64,000 nt of DNA, taken from contig NC_135176.1 in assembly GCF_041146795.1 (NCBI RefSeq), forward strand, positions 23,561,786 to 23,625,785, written 5' to 3'. Below the pieces are notes generated by a model. It was not told where the DNA came from and ran no database searches. It worked only from the letters and a program-made list of their open reading frames with translations. Below are positions 23,072 to 35,200 of the stretch, piece after piece. The translations under genes were made by a program, and so were the position numbers. Positions within the stretch are counted from its first letter, which is position 1. The number at the start of each line of letters is the position of its first letter. The stretch is from Maylandia zebra (taxonomy: Eukaryota; Chordata; Actinopteri; Cichliformes; Cichlidae).

Positions 23072-23925
23072 GAGGGGCTGTGGCTCAGGAGGTAGAGTGG
23101 ATTGGGAAGGTTCGTGGTTCAATCCCTGGCTCTCCTAGTCTGGATGCTAAAGTATTCTTAGGCAAGACACTGATCCCTAAGTTGCCTCTGATGCCCCTCA
23201 GATGTGTGTGTAAATATTTGGCACAAGATACTTAGGTACCGTATTTTTCAGAATATAAGGTGCACTTAAAATCCTTTAATTTTCTCAAAAATCAACAGCA
23301 CGCTCATAATTTGGTGTGCCTTATGTATTAATTCTGGTTGTGCTTACTAACCTCAAACCGATTTTATGTGGGACATGGCGCTCAAAAATCTGTCAAAATG
23401 TTCTAGTAAAACCTTGGTAAGCTACGAAGCCGCACCGCTCGATGGATTGTCGGAGCATTACAGCTACCGTAGTCAGGAGCCTCGCGGAGTAATACGTACT
23501 GTACTTCAACATAATATTATGGTGTGTGTATAAGGACCCCAAAATGGCACCCGAGACATGCTTACAAAGCGGATTTCAAACTCGAGGCTATCAGTCACGC
23601 AGGAGAACATAGCAATAGAGCAGCCGCAGGAGAATTCAACATTAATGAATCAATGGTACAGAAGTGGAGGAAGCAAGAAGATAACCTGCAATGTTGAGAG
23701 TTATTGTGAATGAGTTTAATAAAGTTTGACTTATCTGACTGTTTTGTTTCGCTTAATGCGCCTTATAATCTGCTAAGCCTTATGTATGAAAACAGACCAA
23801 TTCATTGATATTGCGCCTTATAATGTGGTGCGCCATAGAGTCAGAAAAATAAGGTATACACAATGGTGCTTGGGTAAAGAAAGCACTTTGAGCACAAATT
23901 GAGAAGAAAATTGCTATATAAGTTG
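23072..23925 (+). mobile_element. tRNA-derived SINE interrupted by a pogo-like element
   Basis: The head reads ggggctgtggctcaggaggt with an A-box-like TGGCTCAGGAGG (23081-23092) and a B-box-like GGTTCAATCC (23116-23125), the RNA polymerase III promoter layout of tRNA-derived SINEs. The body continues to 23238 and resumes after the insertion at 23855 with 'gcactttgagc' and 'gctatataa', the usual tail of this fish SINE type. Confidence 0.65.
23239..23854 (+). mobile_element. pogo/Tigger-like element inside the SINE
   Basis: The ends are CCGTATTTTTCAGAATATAAGG and, on the other strand, CCTTATTTTTCTGACTCTATGG. A TA duplication flanks them (23237-23238 and 23855-23856), as required for Tc1/mariner-pogo insertion. 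Around 23565-23690 a frame encodes ADFKLEAISHAGEHSNRAA and EFNINESMVQKWRKQEDN, a recognisable pogo-type HTH, followed by a stop. The DDE domain is absent, so this 616-bp copy is an internally deleted non-autonomous derivative. Confidence 0.7.
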
Positions 23926-24039
23926 ATTGCTTTAACAATAATTGCTCTACATTGTGATTGTCTATTACTTTATCAAGGCTTAATCTGTTTTGGGTTTGTG
24001 GTACCCTAGTTAAGGATGATGCTGTGAGTTTGTCACGTT

Positions 24040-24055
24040 AGCTTAAATAAACCTC
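24040..24055. repeat. Left 16-bp target-site duplication of retroposon
   Basis: AGCTTAAATAAACCTC, identical to 25960-25975. Confidence 0.8.
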
Positions 24056-25959
24056 CCCATCTCCAGCTGCCTCCCTCTTCCCGCTCCACCACAACCACCC
24101 ACACATGCAGGGCCTTGGAGTAGGGGTATGTCACCAGGGTGCAGAGGAGGCTACCCCCCCCCCCCCCCCCCCGTCCCCTTCTGGCTGCCTCTGCCTCAAT
24201 TTTATCCCACAACTTAGACATTCACATTATTCACACTCTCATTACACATACATATAGGATCTTGGGGGTGGGCACAATCACGGAGTCCAAATTACCATCA
24301 GGGTGTACACCTCACCCCTGGCGTCGTTGCCCACCTCTCAATTTTAAATACACTTAGACATTGAGGGCTATCAGGAGGGACTATGTGCTTACCTGCTGCT
24401 CCTTGGCAGGTAGCTCCATGCCCTCCTGGGTTTTAAATGCACCTTAGAACACACATGCATCAACACTACAATGAGCGGGTGGAGGGAGGTTTGGAGTCTT
24501 CTCCCACCCCCATTCTCTGCGGCCTGCTGGAGCGGGAGGGCTAGGTGGAGTTGGCCGTCTGACTGCGGTCTGGAGTGTGGGGCCTCCCTGCTGCTACGGA
24601 GTCGGAGTGGTCTGCCTCTCCCCACCGCAGGGAAAAGGGTAACACCACCTGGGTCTGGGTGCGGTTCCCCCCTCCAGGGGCAAGGGTACCTAGACCCGGT
24701 TTGTAGAGTACGCTTGGGGAGTGTGATCGTGTGTACAGCGTCTCTTTATGTCTGTCTCCACGTTGGTTGAGTGTGGAGTGAGTGCATATGAGAGCATGAG
24801 GGTGGGAATGGATGTTTGTGTCTGTGTGTGCCTGTATGTCTGTGTCTATATGTCAGGCTGGGTATCAGACGCCACCTCTCTGGGGTCACCTCAGGCCCTC
24901 CAAGGTTTGGAGGCCTATCTCCACCTACCACCACTTCCCCTGCCGGTGGCGGACTCCCTCAGGTGTCGGTGCGTTGGTGGTTCTTTGTGTCTGGGGGTGG
25001 GCGTCCAGGTACACACCGGCTCACTCCTTGGCGGCCGCTTATCGGGGCCTGGAGCCTGGCGCTCGCTCGGGCCCCTTCGGGGGTGGGGTGCCCCCGGCCT
25101 CTCGGCCTGGGGCTCGGTCACTCAGGCACAGCTGGCGGCCGGCGGAGCTCATGGACGCGTCACTGCAACTCCCCCTGGCTTCTGCTCCGCGGCTGCTGAG
25201 TGAACCCTCATCTGGGACTCTCCTCAGCTCTTACTGGAACAGTGGCGCGGCTGCCCCTCTGTTGGTCTTCCATGGTCTCTTGTGTTCTGGGGACCTCCGG
25301 ATGTCTGGAGTTTTGATCTCCTCCATACCTGCTTCACACCCTGGAGGACGGGGCTGTGGCCCCCCCACACTCCCTAGCAGATCGTTACATGGAGAAACCT
25401 TTGGAATACAAGCGCGCTGATCCACACAGGTATGCACACGGGTGTTCACTGCTCGTAGACCCAAATTACACCTTTCTTGGCTGCTACTTCGAAGCACATC
25501 TGTCCTGCGTGCTGCACAACAACATTGAATATTTAGTATTTACTGCTGTTTACACTTAGCTAGATTAATGCGATGGTGTTGTGTTTAGTATGTTGCTTTG
25601 TTTTTTTTTGTCTTTTGCTTGTTTTCTATTCTTCTCTCAACAGGTGATCCAGGAGATTTTTATTTTTTTTTCTCCCCCCCCTTTCTCACTGTCCCTCTGT
25701 TTTTCCTTTCCTTCCTCTTTCTTTCTCCCTTTCCTGTCCCTCACTCATGTCTGTCCCGTCTGTAACATCTGAAAATAAAATATAATAAATAATAAAAACA
25801 AAGATCGACCAAATGGACCAATACGGCAATGCCACGATGATCCATTTGGCAAAGTAAATCCATTGGGTATCCTTGTTGGTCTTCAGACAACAATTCTGAT
25901 GGCTAAAGAACCAAATGGGACAGGGGAGAAAAAATAAAAAATAAAAAAATAAAATAAAA
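24056..25959 (+). mobile_element. 1.9-kb GC-rich retroposon, family unknown
   Basis: A perfect 16-bp direct repeat flanks the unit, and its right end is an A-rich tail (aaataaaa units, about 25928-25959). This is the signature of target-primed reverse transcription of a polyadenylated RNA. The interior differs sharply from its surroundings. It is GC-rich at 24.45-25.4 kb, with an 18-C run near 24155-24172, TG-rich sequence at 24.75-24.86 kb and a pyrimidine tract at 25.6-25.74 kb. Overlapping frames up to 202 codons occur on both strands, but none encodes a recognisable reverse transcriptase or endonuclease. It could be the 3' part of a LINE, a large SINE-like unit or a processed non-coding transcript. 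Confidence 0.7.
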
Positions 25960-25975
25960 AGCTTAAATAAACCTC
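25960..25975. repeat. Right 16-bp target-site duplication of retroposon
   Basis: AGCTTAAATAAACCTC, identical to 24040-24055. Confidence 0.8.
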
Positions 25976-26490
25976 AGACTGTGGACTCTCTCGAAAGCTG
26001 TAATAATCACTAGATCTATTTATTCAAGTTACACTTGTTGTTTGAGGAAGACAGAACTTTCATTGGTATCTTGTTGTATGGACCAAGTGGAGGAAGAGAT
26101 GATGAGTACTGGATCCTTGTGGAGCATGGGGGCAGGATCATGGAGACATTACTGACAAACTTCACTGCACGTAAAATGAACATGAGTTGCATTACTATGT
26201 AATTAAAAATCTGATTGTTCTAACTCACATCTACCACATTCCACCATTCACTGGCAAACAAATATGTCTGATCCCATGCAGTGGGGTGATATTTGAGTGA
26301 TATTTGACCCAGGCCTGTTTTCCTGTGGGATTGCTGTGGGGTGTTTGCAATCTTGTTAGTGTGAATGAAATTCATCCAGATGAGTCTGCTGAGGCAATTT
26401 AAGGTTTGCTGGCCCTCATGAGCTCATGAAGGCACATTGATGATTATGACTTTGCCACATAGGAAGAGACATCCAAGACTTTAATATATT
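25976..26490. other. No feature recognised
   Basis: Plain non-coding sequence between the retroposon and a LINE-tail fragment. Confidence 0.4.
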
Positions 26491-26770
26491 TTGATTGATT
26501 GATTGATTGAATCTTTATTTTGAACATGTTGAAAAAGTATAAAAAAAAAAATAGAATTAAAAGAGACAAATGAACAAAGCAAACAAAAGGAAAACGAGCA
26601 ACCACAACTCCAAATAACGTCCATGTTCAAAAAGGAGCAGGAAGAAGCATAAGCTTATTTAATCCCACCCCTTTTCCACTATCTAGTATCAATAGACTAC
26701 AGAAATACCTCCTTGCAATTACATTATATGTAATTATATAAAACAACTAAAACGAAGAATAAAGAAGTTA
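26491..26770 (-). mobile_element. 3' end of a LINE (tail fragment)
   Basis: The left edge is (TTGA)n-type repeat at 26491-26511. On the minus strand this reads as a tetranucleotide tail directly after an AATAAA (26514-26519). Adjacent sequence with 'aagcataagcttatttaatcccacccc' resembles the 3' UTR of widespread fish LINEs. No coding part remains. The right boundary is approximate. Confidence 0.45.
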
Positions 26771-27299
26771 AATATCTTTATCGAAAATCATGATTGTAAA
26801 TATCTGCACTACAGTTATTTCACCATGTTATAGTGATTTGTAGCTTTGGCAACTAAATTTTTAATTTGCTTTTCTTTGTTTGCAAATATTAACTATATAC
26901 TTAAACTGTTTCCATATCAAGCCCCGGTTAATCCTGAGGAGGCATGCACAGTTTAAATGCTGATTTTAGTTTAGCCTTGTGCATGGCACATAAACAGGAG
27001 TAAAATGATTTTATTACTTTTTTCCCGAGGCTCATGTGAAACAGTGTAACACTGTAACAGATGTAGACTTTGTGATGTGATCAGGATCTTTCCCATACTC
27101 TAGCAAGATGGACAGTTTCCCAGACTATTTAAGTCATCTTTTCCCTATTCCTTAGGGTGATTAGAAAGACTCTCAGGCAATGTTTATATTGCAAAAATCC
27201 CAAATGTCTGAAATATGAGCCCAGTTAATTTATATCAAATTAACCATATTCATTCAACTAGATTTTTATCATACATTGTTTCATTGTTTCAGTGTACAT
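26771..27299. other. No feature recognised
   Basis: AT-rich non-coding sequence up to the solo LTR. Confidence 0.4.
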
Positions 27300-27304
27300 G
27301 TAGG

Positions 27305-27778
27305 TGTCGTAGTCCCTCAGTTGTCCTTGGCTGTCAGCTCCAGGTTTTGTTTTTCTTTCTTTCTTTCTGTCTTTCTCCGTTCTTGTCTCTCTGTACTCGT
27401 TTGTTTGTGTCTGTGTTTGAGGGCGGGACTCTTCACCGAATCCCGCCTCAGGCCGAACACACCTGTGCTTTCTGATGACCTTGCCAAGAAGTCACTACTT
27501 AAGGTATTGGCTGAGGATCAGTCTTCGTTGAGCTACTCAGTTAGTTAAAACCCCGGCTCCTGCTTCTTTGTGTGTTTTTTCTCTGCTTCTGCATCTATAG
27601 ATTTTTACCATCTGTTTCCTGAGCACAGAATCCTGGATTCCATGGATCGCATGTGTAGATTTCCTTCCTCCCTGGAGCACAATTTCCCTTGTTACCTTGT
27701 GATTGTTGTATATATGTATTACTTTACTGTATAATACTTGCTGTGAACTCTGATCTCTTGAGTCCTGTGCATGTGACA
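27305..27778 (+). mobile_element. Probable solo LTR
   Basis: The block begins TGTCGTAG and ends ATGTGACA, giving the inverted TGTC...GACA termini common in Gypsy-type LTRs. The flanking pentamers are gtagg (27300-27304) and gtggg (27779-27783), 4 of 5 identical, consistent with an aged 5-bp target duplication. A CT-rich stretch and a GC-richer centre lie inside. No gag or pol sequence flanks it, so recombination to a solo LTR is inferred. Orientation is tentative. Confidence 0.5.
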
Positions 27779-27984
27779 GTGGGGGCATATCTCCAGGGTT
27801 TGTTTGCTGCCAGAAAGTTTTGAACGTAGTCAAGACAAAGATAAATCCTAGGCTGTGACCAGACACATCTTGACTGATGTACTTAAGGTCTTTAGATATT
27901 TAGGGACTTGCAACGTCATACATACATACATCATACACCATACACTCAGGAACCTTTGGTTGATCAGGCCTTGACTTGTTCACC

Positions 27985-28465
27985 AACAGCTTTGGCACAT
28001 GGACCATTTATCCTGATCTAAAGCCATCTAGAGATCCTTTGTCCTTTTGTGCCTGCATGGTGGACTTGAATGCTTTCTTTTTTGCAGTCCCTGTCATGTC
28101 GAGTACCATCAAGATGTTCCACACTGAAACCTCTGTACCCAAATATTTGTGAACTTACAGCTTGCCTTCCAATCTCTCCTCTTACAGAACTCCACTGCAT
28201 GTTTTTAAAATGTTTTCTTTCATTCGCCTCCTCTGGTCCTCCCAGAGAGGACCATCAGCTCTAAGATGAGGACCTGCTTGGAGAAGACTGATGTAAGCAC
28301 CACATCTGGACTCAAAGAAGTTTCCATTACATGCCAATGTTTTGGGAACTTGAACTGACCTGCAAATCCCAGTAGGGCTGCTTTATGTCTGCTCTTGGAA
28401 AAATTTTCATAGCTGTTGTCATCTCCTAACAGTTCATCCAGCACCACCATAAGGCCAAATTTTAA
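27985..28465 (-). pseudogene. Degenerate retroelement ORF fragment, nuclease-like C-terminus
   Basis: On the minus strand, GFAGQFKFPKHWHV and SLSPDVVLTSVFSKQVLILE match the order of a widespread fish retroelement protein with 'RPDIVLVSESTKQVVLLELTVPWE'. That pattern resembles a PD-(D/E)xK-type restriction-like endonuclease; this is my inference. Downstream words (HAVEFCKRRDWKASCK) follow in frame after two stop codons, and a final tryptophan-rich segment survives near 28.02 kb. Stops show that this is a dead remnant. No reverse transcriptase is present beside it. Confidence 0.45.
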
Positions 28466-28636
28466 ATTTGATCCTAAAATTGGGATAATAGTTGGGTTTA
28501 GTTATACAAGACAGATTAAGTTATGGTACCACAACTTACTTGAACTGAGTTTTAAGTTACTGCCAGAGGTAATGGTAGGTATATGTCAAATCTGTTATAT
28601 TACTGACACACCAGAGTGGCAAGTTTTGTGTGTAGT

Positions 28637-29557
28637 GCAGTGAAAAAGCATGACGCCTTTCAGAGTTTTTATTTTTTTAGCATATTTGTCACACGTTATG
28701 TTTCAGATCACCAAACAAATTTAAATGTTAGAAAAAGTTAACCAGAGTAAAAAAGTTTCAGAAACCTTTGTCTCATCAGTCCACATAATATTTTCCCTCA
28801 AGTCTTCATCAAGATGTTTTTTGGCAAATGGAAGATGAGTCTTTGTGTTCTTTTGCAGTGTTTTTTGCCTTGTAACTCTTCCACTGAATGCCATTTTTGC
28901 TCAGTCTCTCTCCAATTGTTGAACCATGAACACTGACCTTAACCAAGAAAAGTGAGGCCTGCAGTTCTTTAGATGTTGTTCTGGTTTCTTTTGTGACCTC
29001 CTGGATGAGTGGTTGATGCAATTTTGCTAGGCTGGCTCCTGGGAGCGTTCCTCACTGCTCTAGGTTTTCTCAGTTTGTGGCAATTGGCTCTAACTGTGAG
29101 TTGTTTGCATCCCGAAGCCTTAGAAATTGCTTTTTTTTTTTTTAACCCTTTCCAGAGTAATGTCAATGACTTTGTTTTTCATGTTTTTCTTTAGACTGTA
29201 GCCCGTTTCATTGCTTTTTGACATCTTTTTACCCTCCTTCACTTTTTCAGACAGGCTCTGCTGAAGTGATTTCTTGATTTAACAGGTCTGTCAGTAATCA
29301 GACCTGGGTGTGGCTGGTAAAATTGAACTCAGCCTTCCAAAAATTTGGTTAATCCCACTTAGTTTGTGATTAGGGGGAATGACTTTTTTACATAGGGCCA
29401 AGTAAGTTTGGATACCCTTTTCGCATATTAGATGGAATCATCATGTGAAAACTGCATTTTTTATTTACTTGGGTTGTCATTGTCTAATATTAAAAATTTG
29501 TTTGATTTGAAACATTTAAGTGCAAAAAATGTGCAAAATATGCAGTGCACATCTATG
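28637..29557 (-). mobile_element. Tc1-like transposon, internally deleted
   Basis: The ends form long imperfect inverted repeats. One end carries 'caaacaaatttaaatgtta' and its partner 'aaacaaatttttaatatta' on the opposite strand. Minus-strand reading between 29.2 and 28.75 kb gives Tc1 transposase N-terminal pieces: LIQEVTKETRTTSKELQASL, VKVSVHGSTIGERLSKNGI, and later ENIMWTDETKV around the first catalytic aspartate. Sequence then jumps to the terminal repeat, so the remaining two thirds of the DDE domain are deleted. Stops and frameshifts confirm a non-autonomous relic. Confidence 0.7.
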
Positions 29558-32240
29558 ACGCCAGTTAATTTTTCTTATAAACTCAATCCTGCTTAAAAAC
29601 AGATTATTTTAAGTAGAAGTATTTGTAACTTCTATAATTTTCACTTAGTTTATTTGAATTGCCTCAAAAAGCATTTAGGACAGACTGAGATATCTTTCCT
29701 CAGTGAGACTGTATCTCCTACCACCAACGGAGGTGGCTTGACCAGAACCTAACCAGATGTTGAAAGGTGTAAAATGCATCCATCTTTCCAAGACGTTTTT
29801 AGAACCTTTACTCAACCTAAAGGGCAACCCACAATTTTTCCTCTGTCAGTCATCCAGCTCACTGAACAGATTTTTCCATTTGATCAAATATAGATCAATC
29901 CACACTGAAGTGTCATTCCAGTTTACACACAGTTTACTTTTTTGCACCAGTCTGCTATGTCATCTTTTCAGTCTTCTGCTTATTTAACAAATTTTATCAT
30001 GACGTTGTGCATTTAGTAATAGTGTATGTATTGACTCAACTGAGCTCCAAGTGTCCCTCTGGGCCTTGAAATTCATTGTAAACGTGTAAGCTCTGTCAGT
30101 CTATTTTCTTTGTTGTTAATACCGCTGTAAACATGGGTCCATGTGATGAGGCATCTGAAATGATACAGAACAAGCATTGAAACCTGCTATAGAGCAAAAG
30201 GTCTTGAAGTTTCAATGTACCTAAACCAATTTATACTTTTAAATTTTAATATACTGGATAATGAAGTAGTGGCTTTTTGTTTGTATAACTGTTATTCCTG
30301 TAACAAAATTGATTAGCACTGTAACCTACTCTCCTGGTTTCTTTTCTTTCTTTTTTTTGCACACGTCAGATTCAGATCCAGGTGCATTAACCTCAACCTC
30401 TGGACTGCAGGAGGGTCATTTGTTTTGATATTCATGTCTTTTGCAAACAGATTGTAATCAGCTTGGAAGACAACAGAGACACACGTATGTTTGTCCAAAG
30501 ACAAAGTCTTATCTGGACTTTTTTCAGATACAAGTCACTTGAAATGGCAACTGAGAGTTTATTGTTGCTGTTTCAGTGAAATCAAAAGCAGCTACTAATT
30601 AGATTTGTGTGGTCTTATACTTTTGCTGATATTTAAATGCAGCTAAAATATTTTTAAAAATGCATTTTAGAAATCAGACAATATTGGAATCAGATTATAA
30701 ATATCAAGAAAATTCCCTCATATCCTCATTATTTGCAGATGTGTTTGCGAGCTATAATCCTCTTGTGGTCTTAGTCGGATAAACGATGGTGTCTTCCTTT
30801 CTTTTCTGATTCATAGGAAATTGAAGCAGGTGTGAACAGGATGGTAATTGTCTGTGTGATCAGATTCACTTAACTCACTGTTGTTTGGCTCCAGGAAGTC
30901 TTTTATTCTGTCTTTCCTCCCTTTCTGTCACTCTTGACACTGATGAAAAGCATATTGACAACGTCTCTCTGTAAAACCGTGTAGCAAGTAATGGCCATAG
31001 ATTGTTGGAGCGGGTTGAGCACAGAAAGACAATAGATTTCATGATCTTATGCAAGAGTGAAGGCCAGCTCGATGCCACCTCATCAACAGGCAGAGCCATA
31101 AAAAGGCTGTGAAATGGGCAGGGACGGGGTGAATGTCACAGGCAGTGCTAAAGTCTGTCTAACCTTGTTAGCTACAAAGTTTTCAAGGTAGACAGATAAA
31201 CAATAGGTGTGTGTTTTGGTGGTCTTATTTGAAGACTGAATAACATGGCGTTTACCCATGAACCTGTACTGTACGTAAGATTGTAACACTACCTATGACC
31301 AGCTTTGAGATGATCAAAGGCCTCAATGATTATAACATTTGAAGTTCAACACATTGGACATGAAAACAAGGAAGAACAAGTGCATTGTTCATACTGTTCA
31401 GATTTGTTATCTCACTGTGTATTGTTTTGAGTGCATGAACACTTATATCATTAGCACTGCTAATGTGATACCTGCAAAATCCACAGATTACAATGGATTC
31501 ACTGTCTTGTTTATGTTCAACCAGCTAACTAGAACCATAATATACGACATTCATATATGTGAACTAATATATGTGACTGAATCAGCTGATTTGGATGTGT
31601 GAATTGGCATGAATATTTCCGTGACTACTACCAGCCTCAGCACGTGTTAAGCAGCACACTTAAAATCTTCAGCAATCATGGAAACAGAAGGTCAAAAAGA
31701 AGGAAAAAAGGGGATCTTGAACTTATGTCTCATAGTTCATGCAACCACTGCCGCCTTATACAGACTTTAAAGTGAAAACACTCAGTGATCACATTTGTTA
31801 AGCAATATGAAGTGACCACTGTTGAATGAGATGACAGCAACGTACTGAGCCTACTAGCAGCTGCTGGCAATGTGTGATTACAAATAATCTGATTTGATAA
31901 CCATCGAATGACCAGAAAACACCCAAAATGGGTATCAAATGGGATTTCAGAATGCTTGAGTCTATTTGTAATGTAATTCATTTTTTATACTTGGCACTTG
32001 GACAGAATAATATAGAATATAGTTCTAATTACCAGCAAATTTGTGGCCATGTTCACATGCAAACCAGGTTAGATGCAAAAAAAAAAAAAAACTAAAAAAA
32101 ACCCCCCAAATTGATATTGACAAAGATTTAAAAAAGGGGGAATTGTGAAGCGCTATAAATAATCAAATTAGTGCAATAGACAAAGTAATTAGCTAGCTTA
32201 TCCCAGTTTCTAACAGTAATGAAGTGAAAACACACTTGAA
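29558..32240. other. Unannotated stretch downstream of fstl4
   Basis: No coding exon could be supported. Frames at 30.31-30.50 kb (minus) and 30.88-31.10 kb (minus) lack motifs. An A-run lies near 32079-32100. Confidence 0.4.
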
Positions 32241-35200
32241 TGATTTTTACAATATATTTATTTCGATTTTTTTCTTACAAAACAATTCCCTCATAAACCA
32301 GAACACACAAAATGCATAAAGAAAACTGTACAGTCAGTTTTGTCATGTCTGAACGTGTTCTAAACATGAACAATGATATCTACAACAGTGGTTCCTATCA
32401 ATGTCTATCACACCAAGCGGTTCAGCTCTTCAGCCCCTTACTTTAGGGTTAAAGGAGAGGTACAGAAATAGTCATGTGACACTGAAGGTAGATCCAAACA
32501 AACAACATAAGTGAGCCAGTTATGTAGTTATATCAGCAAGCGCAGGTGCAGTCTCTTTGTTCTTGCTCTCCTTGACTCTAGTAGCAATGTTTTACTGCTC
32601 AATCGACCTTAAGAGAAAAGCTGAAAGACGTGACAATGAGAAGACATAAAAGTGACTTTTATACAAGCAACTGTGAACTGTATGTGACTGTGAGAGATCA
32701 CCAAGAGGTCCGTGATCATACTGGAGGCCTATTTTCATTACATGCATGTGTTAAGAGTTGTCAAATACTGTTTATTACTTGATTAGAGCCATTGGGAAGT
32801 GACTTTGGATGGGATAGTGACTTTAGGAAGCATCAGAGCCAGATTTATTCTTTTTTTTTGAGACAGAAAACTGGATTAAAAATTTAAGAAATTTCCATTA
32901 AAAGCATGATAGCATAAATGTATGTCAGATATATATTTATATATATATACGTATATTTTTCTCTCCTCAGTGCAACAGTGGTCTAGGAAACATCATTGAA
33001 TCTTTGCCTTCAGAAAGTTAATTCAGTCATACTTTCATGCCGGAACGGTTTTCATGGCAGATTAGCAGCAAATACCGAAGTCACAAACAAGAAGGACGAA
33101 TCTGCTTCGCTCCTGTGTTCTACCCTACACATTGCATCGCATTGGGGACTGGAGTAACAGGCACAACTACGTATTAGGAAAAATGATTATTATTTCATTT
33201 AGGTTGCAGATACACCACAAGACTCCATTTGGATTTACAGTAGTTTTTTCACACTCAAGCTGGTCTTTGACATCTTGGTAAATGACGTTTAATTATGTCT
33301 TTAATATTCACGGCCTGCCATTAAAAGGTCAGGAACTGTTGGATCTCAAAGGCTGTGAGCATTTGTGCTGTGATGACAACATGTACAAGATTTAAATTCA
33401 CAAAAAATTAACAAAAATATTCCTCTTGCCACGTGATTAAGCATTGATCCTACTGTTTTGTAAAGTACTGGTTTTTGTTTGTTTTTTTTAAACGTGATTT
33501 AATTACCAGCAACTCCACGCTGGGCTTCGTGCAAAGAATAATGCTTTTACCTACACAAATGTAAAATCTACGCTGTCACAAAGATCTTCAGAACACAGCT
33601 TCAAGTCCTGATTTTGTATTAGCAGCGTCTGAATTAATCAAATGTTAAGAACAGCATACTGTGAGAGAAATGCAGAGCAAATTAATTGAATAGTTGCCAA
33701 AAAAGGTCTCTAAAAAAGAAGAGGGTCATGTTAAACACCTGTTAAATATGTGAGACAAGCAGGCCAACTGTGGGAGAACGTTACAATTTCAGGTGTTTTT
33801 ATAACTGATTATAAAAACTGGCACAAAGACCCTGAGGCAGCTGTTGACGTGAGACAAAACTGAACTTGTACCACTTGAAACTCACTGTATGAAAATATGC
33901 CTGAAATGTAATAGAACTGCTTGTCATGGTGACTCGATGAATGAACAACTGTTTCACACCAAGCTCATGTTTGATACTTATTTTAGTTACATTCAGTATC
34001 AAATGTAGAAGCATTGTGCGACTAGGTCAAATAAATGATTTTTATTTTTTTCTTCTGTGGCAAGTCAGACTGTCCTTACATAATTGGCAGATCTGAAAAA
34101 CTTTTGATTTAATTTTTTTTTTTAAACTTTGTTCTGTATATTCCACATAAGTGCTTTTCCTAAAGTAGCTTACTAAAAGTCTCACAAAGACAAAAAGGCA
34201 AAAAAAAAAAAAAAGTAATTACCCCCAAACTGTAGCCAATTTTCATCTACTATGTAAAAACCATCAAAAGTGCTGTCCAAGCTCTGCATTCATATATAGA
34301 CTGGCACTAATATGAAAAGCCAGGAATGATAAGAGACTTTATGGTTCCAGTAATTTTTGATGGCATTATTACATCTGCAGAGAAGCCGCAGCGCTATATT
34401 GCTGCTAATGGATCATCATTATGATGATTAGTGCAAGTGGAAAATGTAGTTACACAGAAGATGATGCAGTTCAACCACAGATAGGAAATATCTGCTATTT
34501 TGACAGATGGAGATTTGCTGGTGTTTATTCACTTGCTGCTCTCAGACAGACACTCTAGCCTTTTTAGTTCAAAAGTAGGAATACAGTGTTTAAGTAATAA
34601 ACACACTTAGTACTTTTTGCAATTTGACAATTAATATTCCTGAAAAAAAGGAAAACTGTTTAATACAGTACATATTGCTGTCAAAATGTATCCCTACTTT
34701 TGAAACAGGTTGCAAGACTTTGAAATATAGAATTTATTTTTGTGTACATGCGTGACTTCTTTCCAGAAAGTTTTTTCTCTCACTAATTACCAAGTGAGAA
34801 GTGTCTAGTCTACCTGACTTGTTTGATCTTGATGCACGGCTCTCTTAGGAGATCTACAAATGCTCACAGCCTGTCAGATAGCAGCACTGATGCTACTTTG
34901 GCTTGGCCTCAGCATATGGGTCAGTGTAAACTGGAGTCATTACCCTGAGGGAATCTGCTAAGTGGTATAAGTGGCATTTTCAGGCTTCACAGCTCAGAGC
35001 TGTACTGCAGGTTCAGAATAAATGTGAAACAGCAGGGGACAGATTATAACATTGCAAGAGACCAAAAGATCTACTTTTCATTTCAGGCTAGGCTTCCACT
35101 GCAACATCCATTGTCGACGGCTAACGGACCAATTGAGCTCTTTGGACAGACAATGTAAATAAGGGTATTACACGTGTATAAAGCCAACCTCTGCCAGCAT

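Noticed and set aside
23072..23130. Possible functional tRNA gene
   Set aside because: The A-box and B-box spacing fits a tRNA-derived SINE head. No full cloverleaf is readable and the sequence continues into a SINE body.
24471..25420. Overlapping frames up to 202 codons in the GC-rich segment
   Set aside because: Several frames on both strands are open at once because stop codons are rare in GC-rich sequence. No motif is seen and the interval lies inside a retroposon.
30313..30504. Minus-strand frame as an extra downstream gene exon
   Set aside because: No homology is recognised and it has a lysine/arginine-rich low-complexity end.
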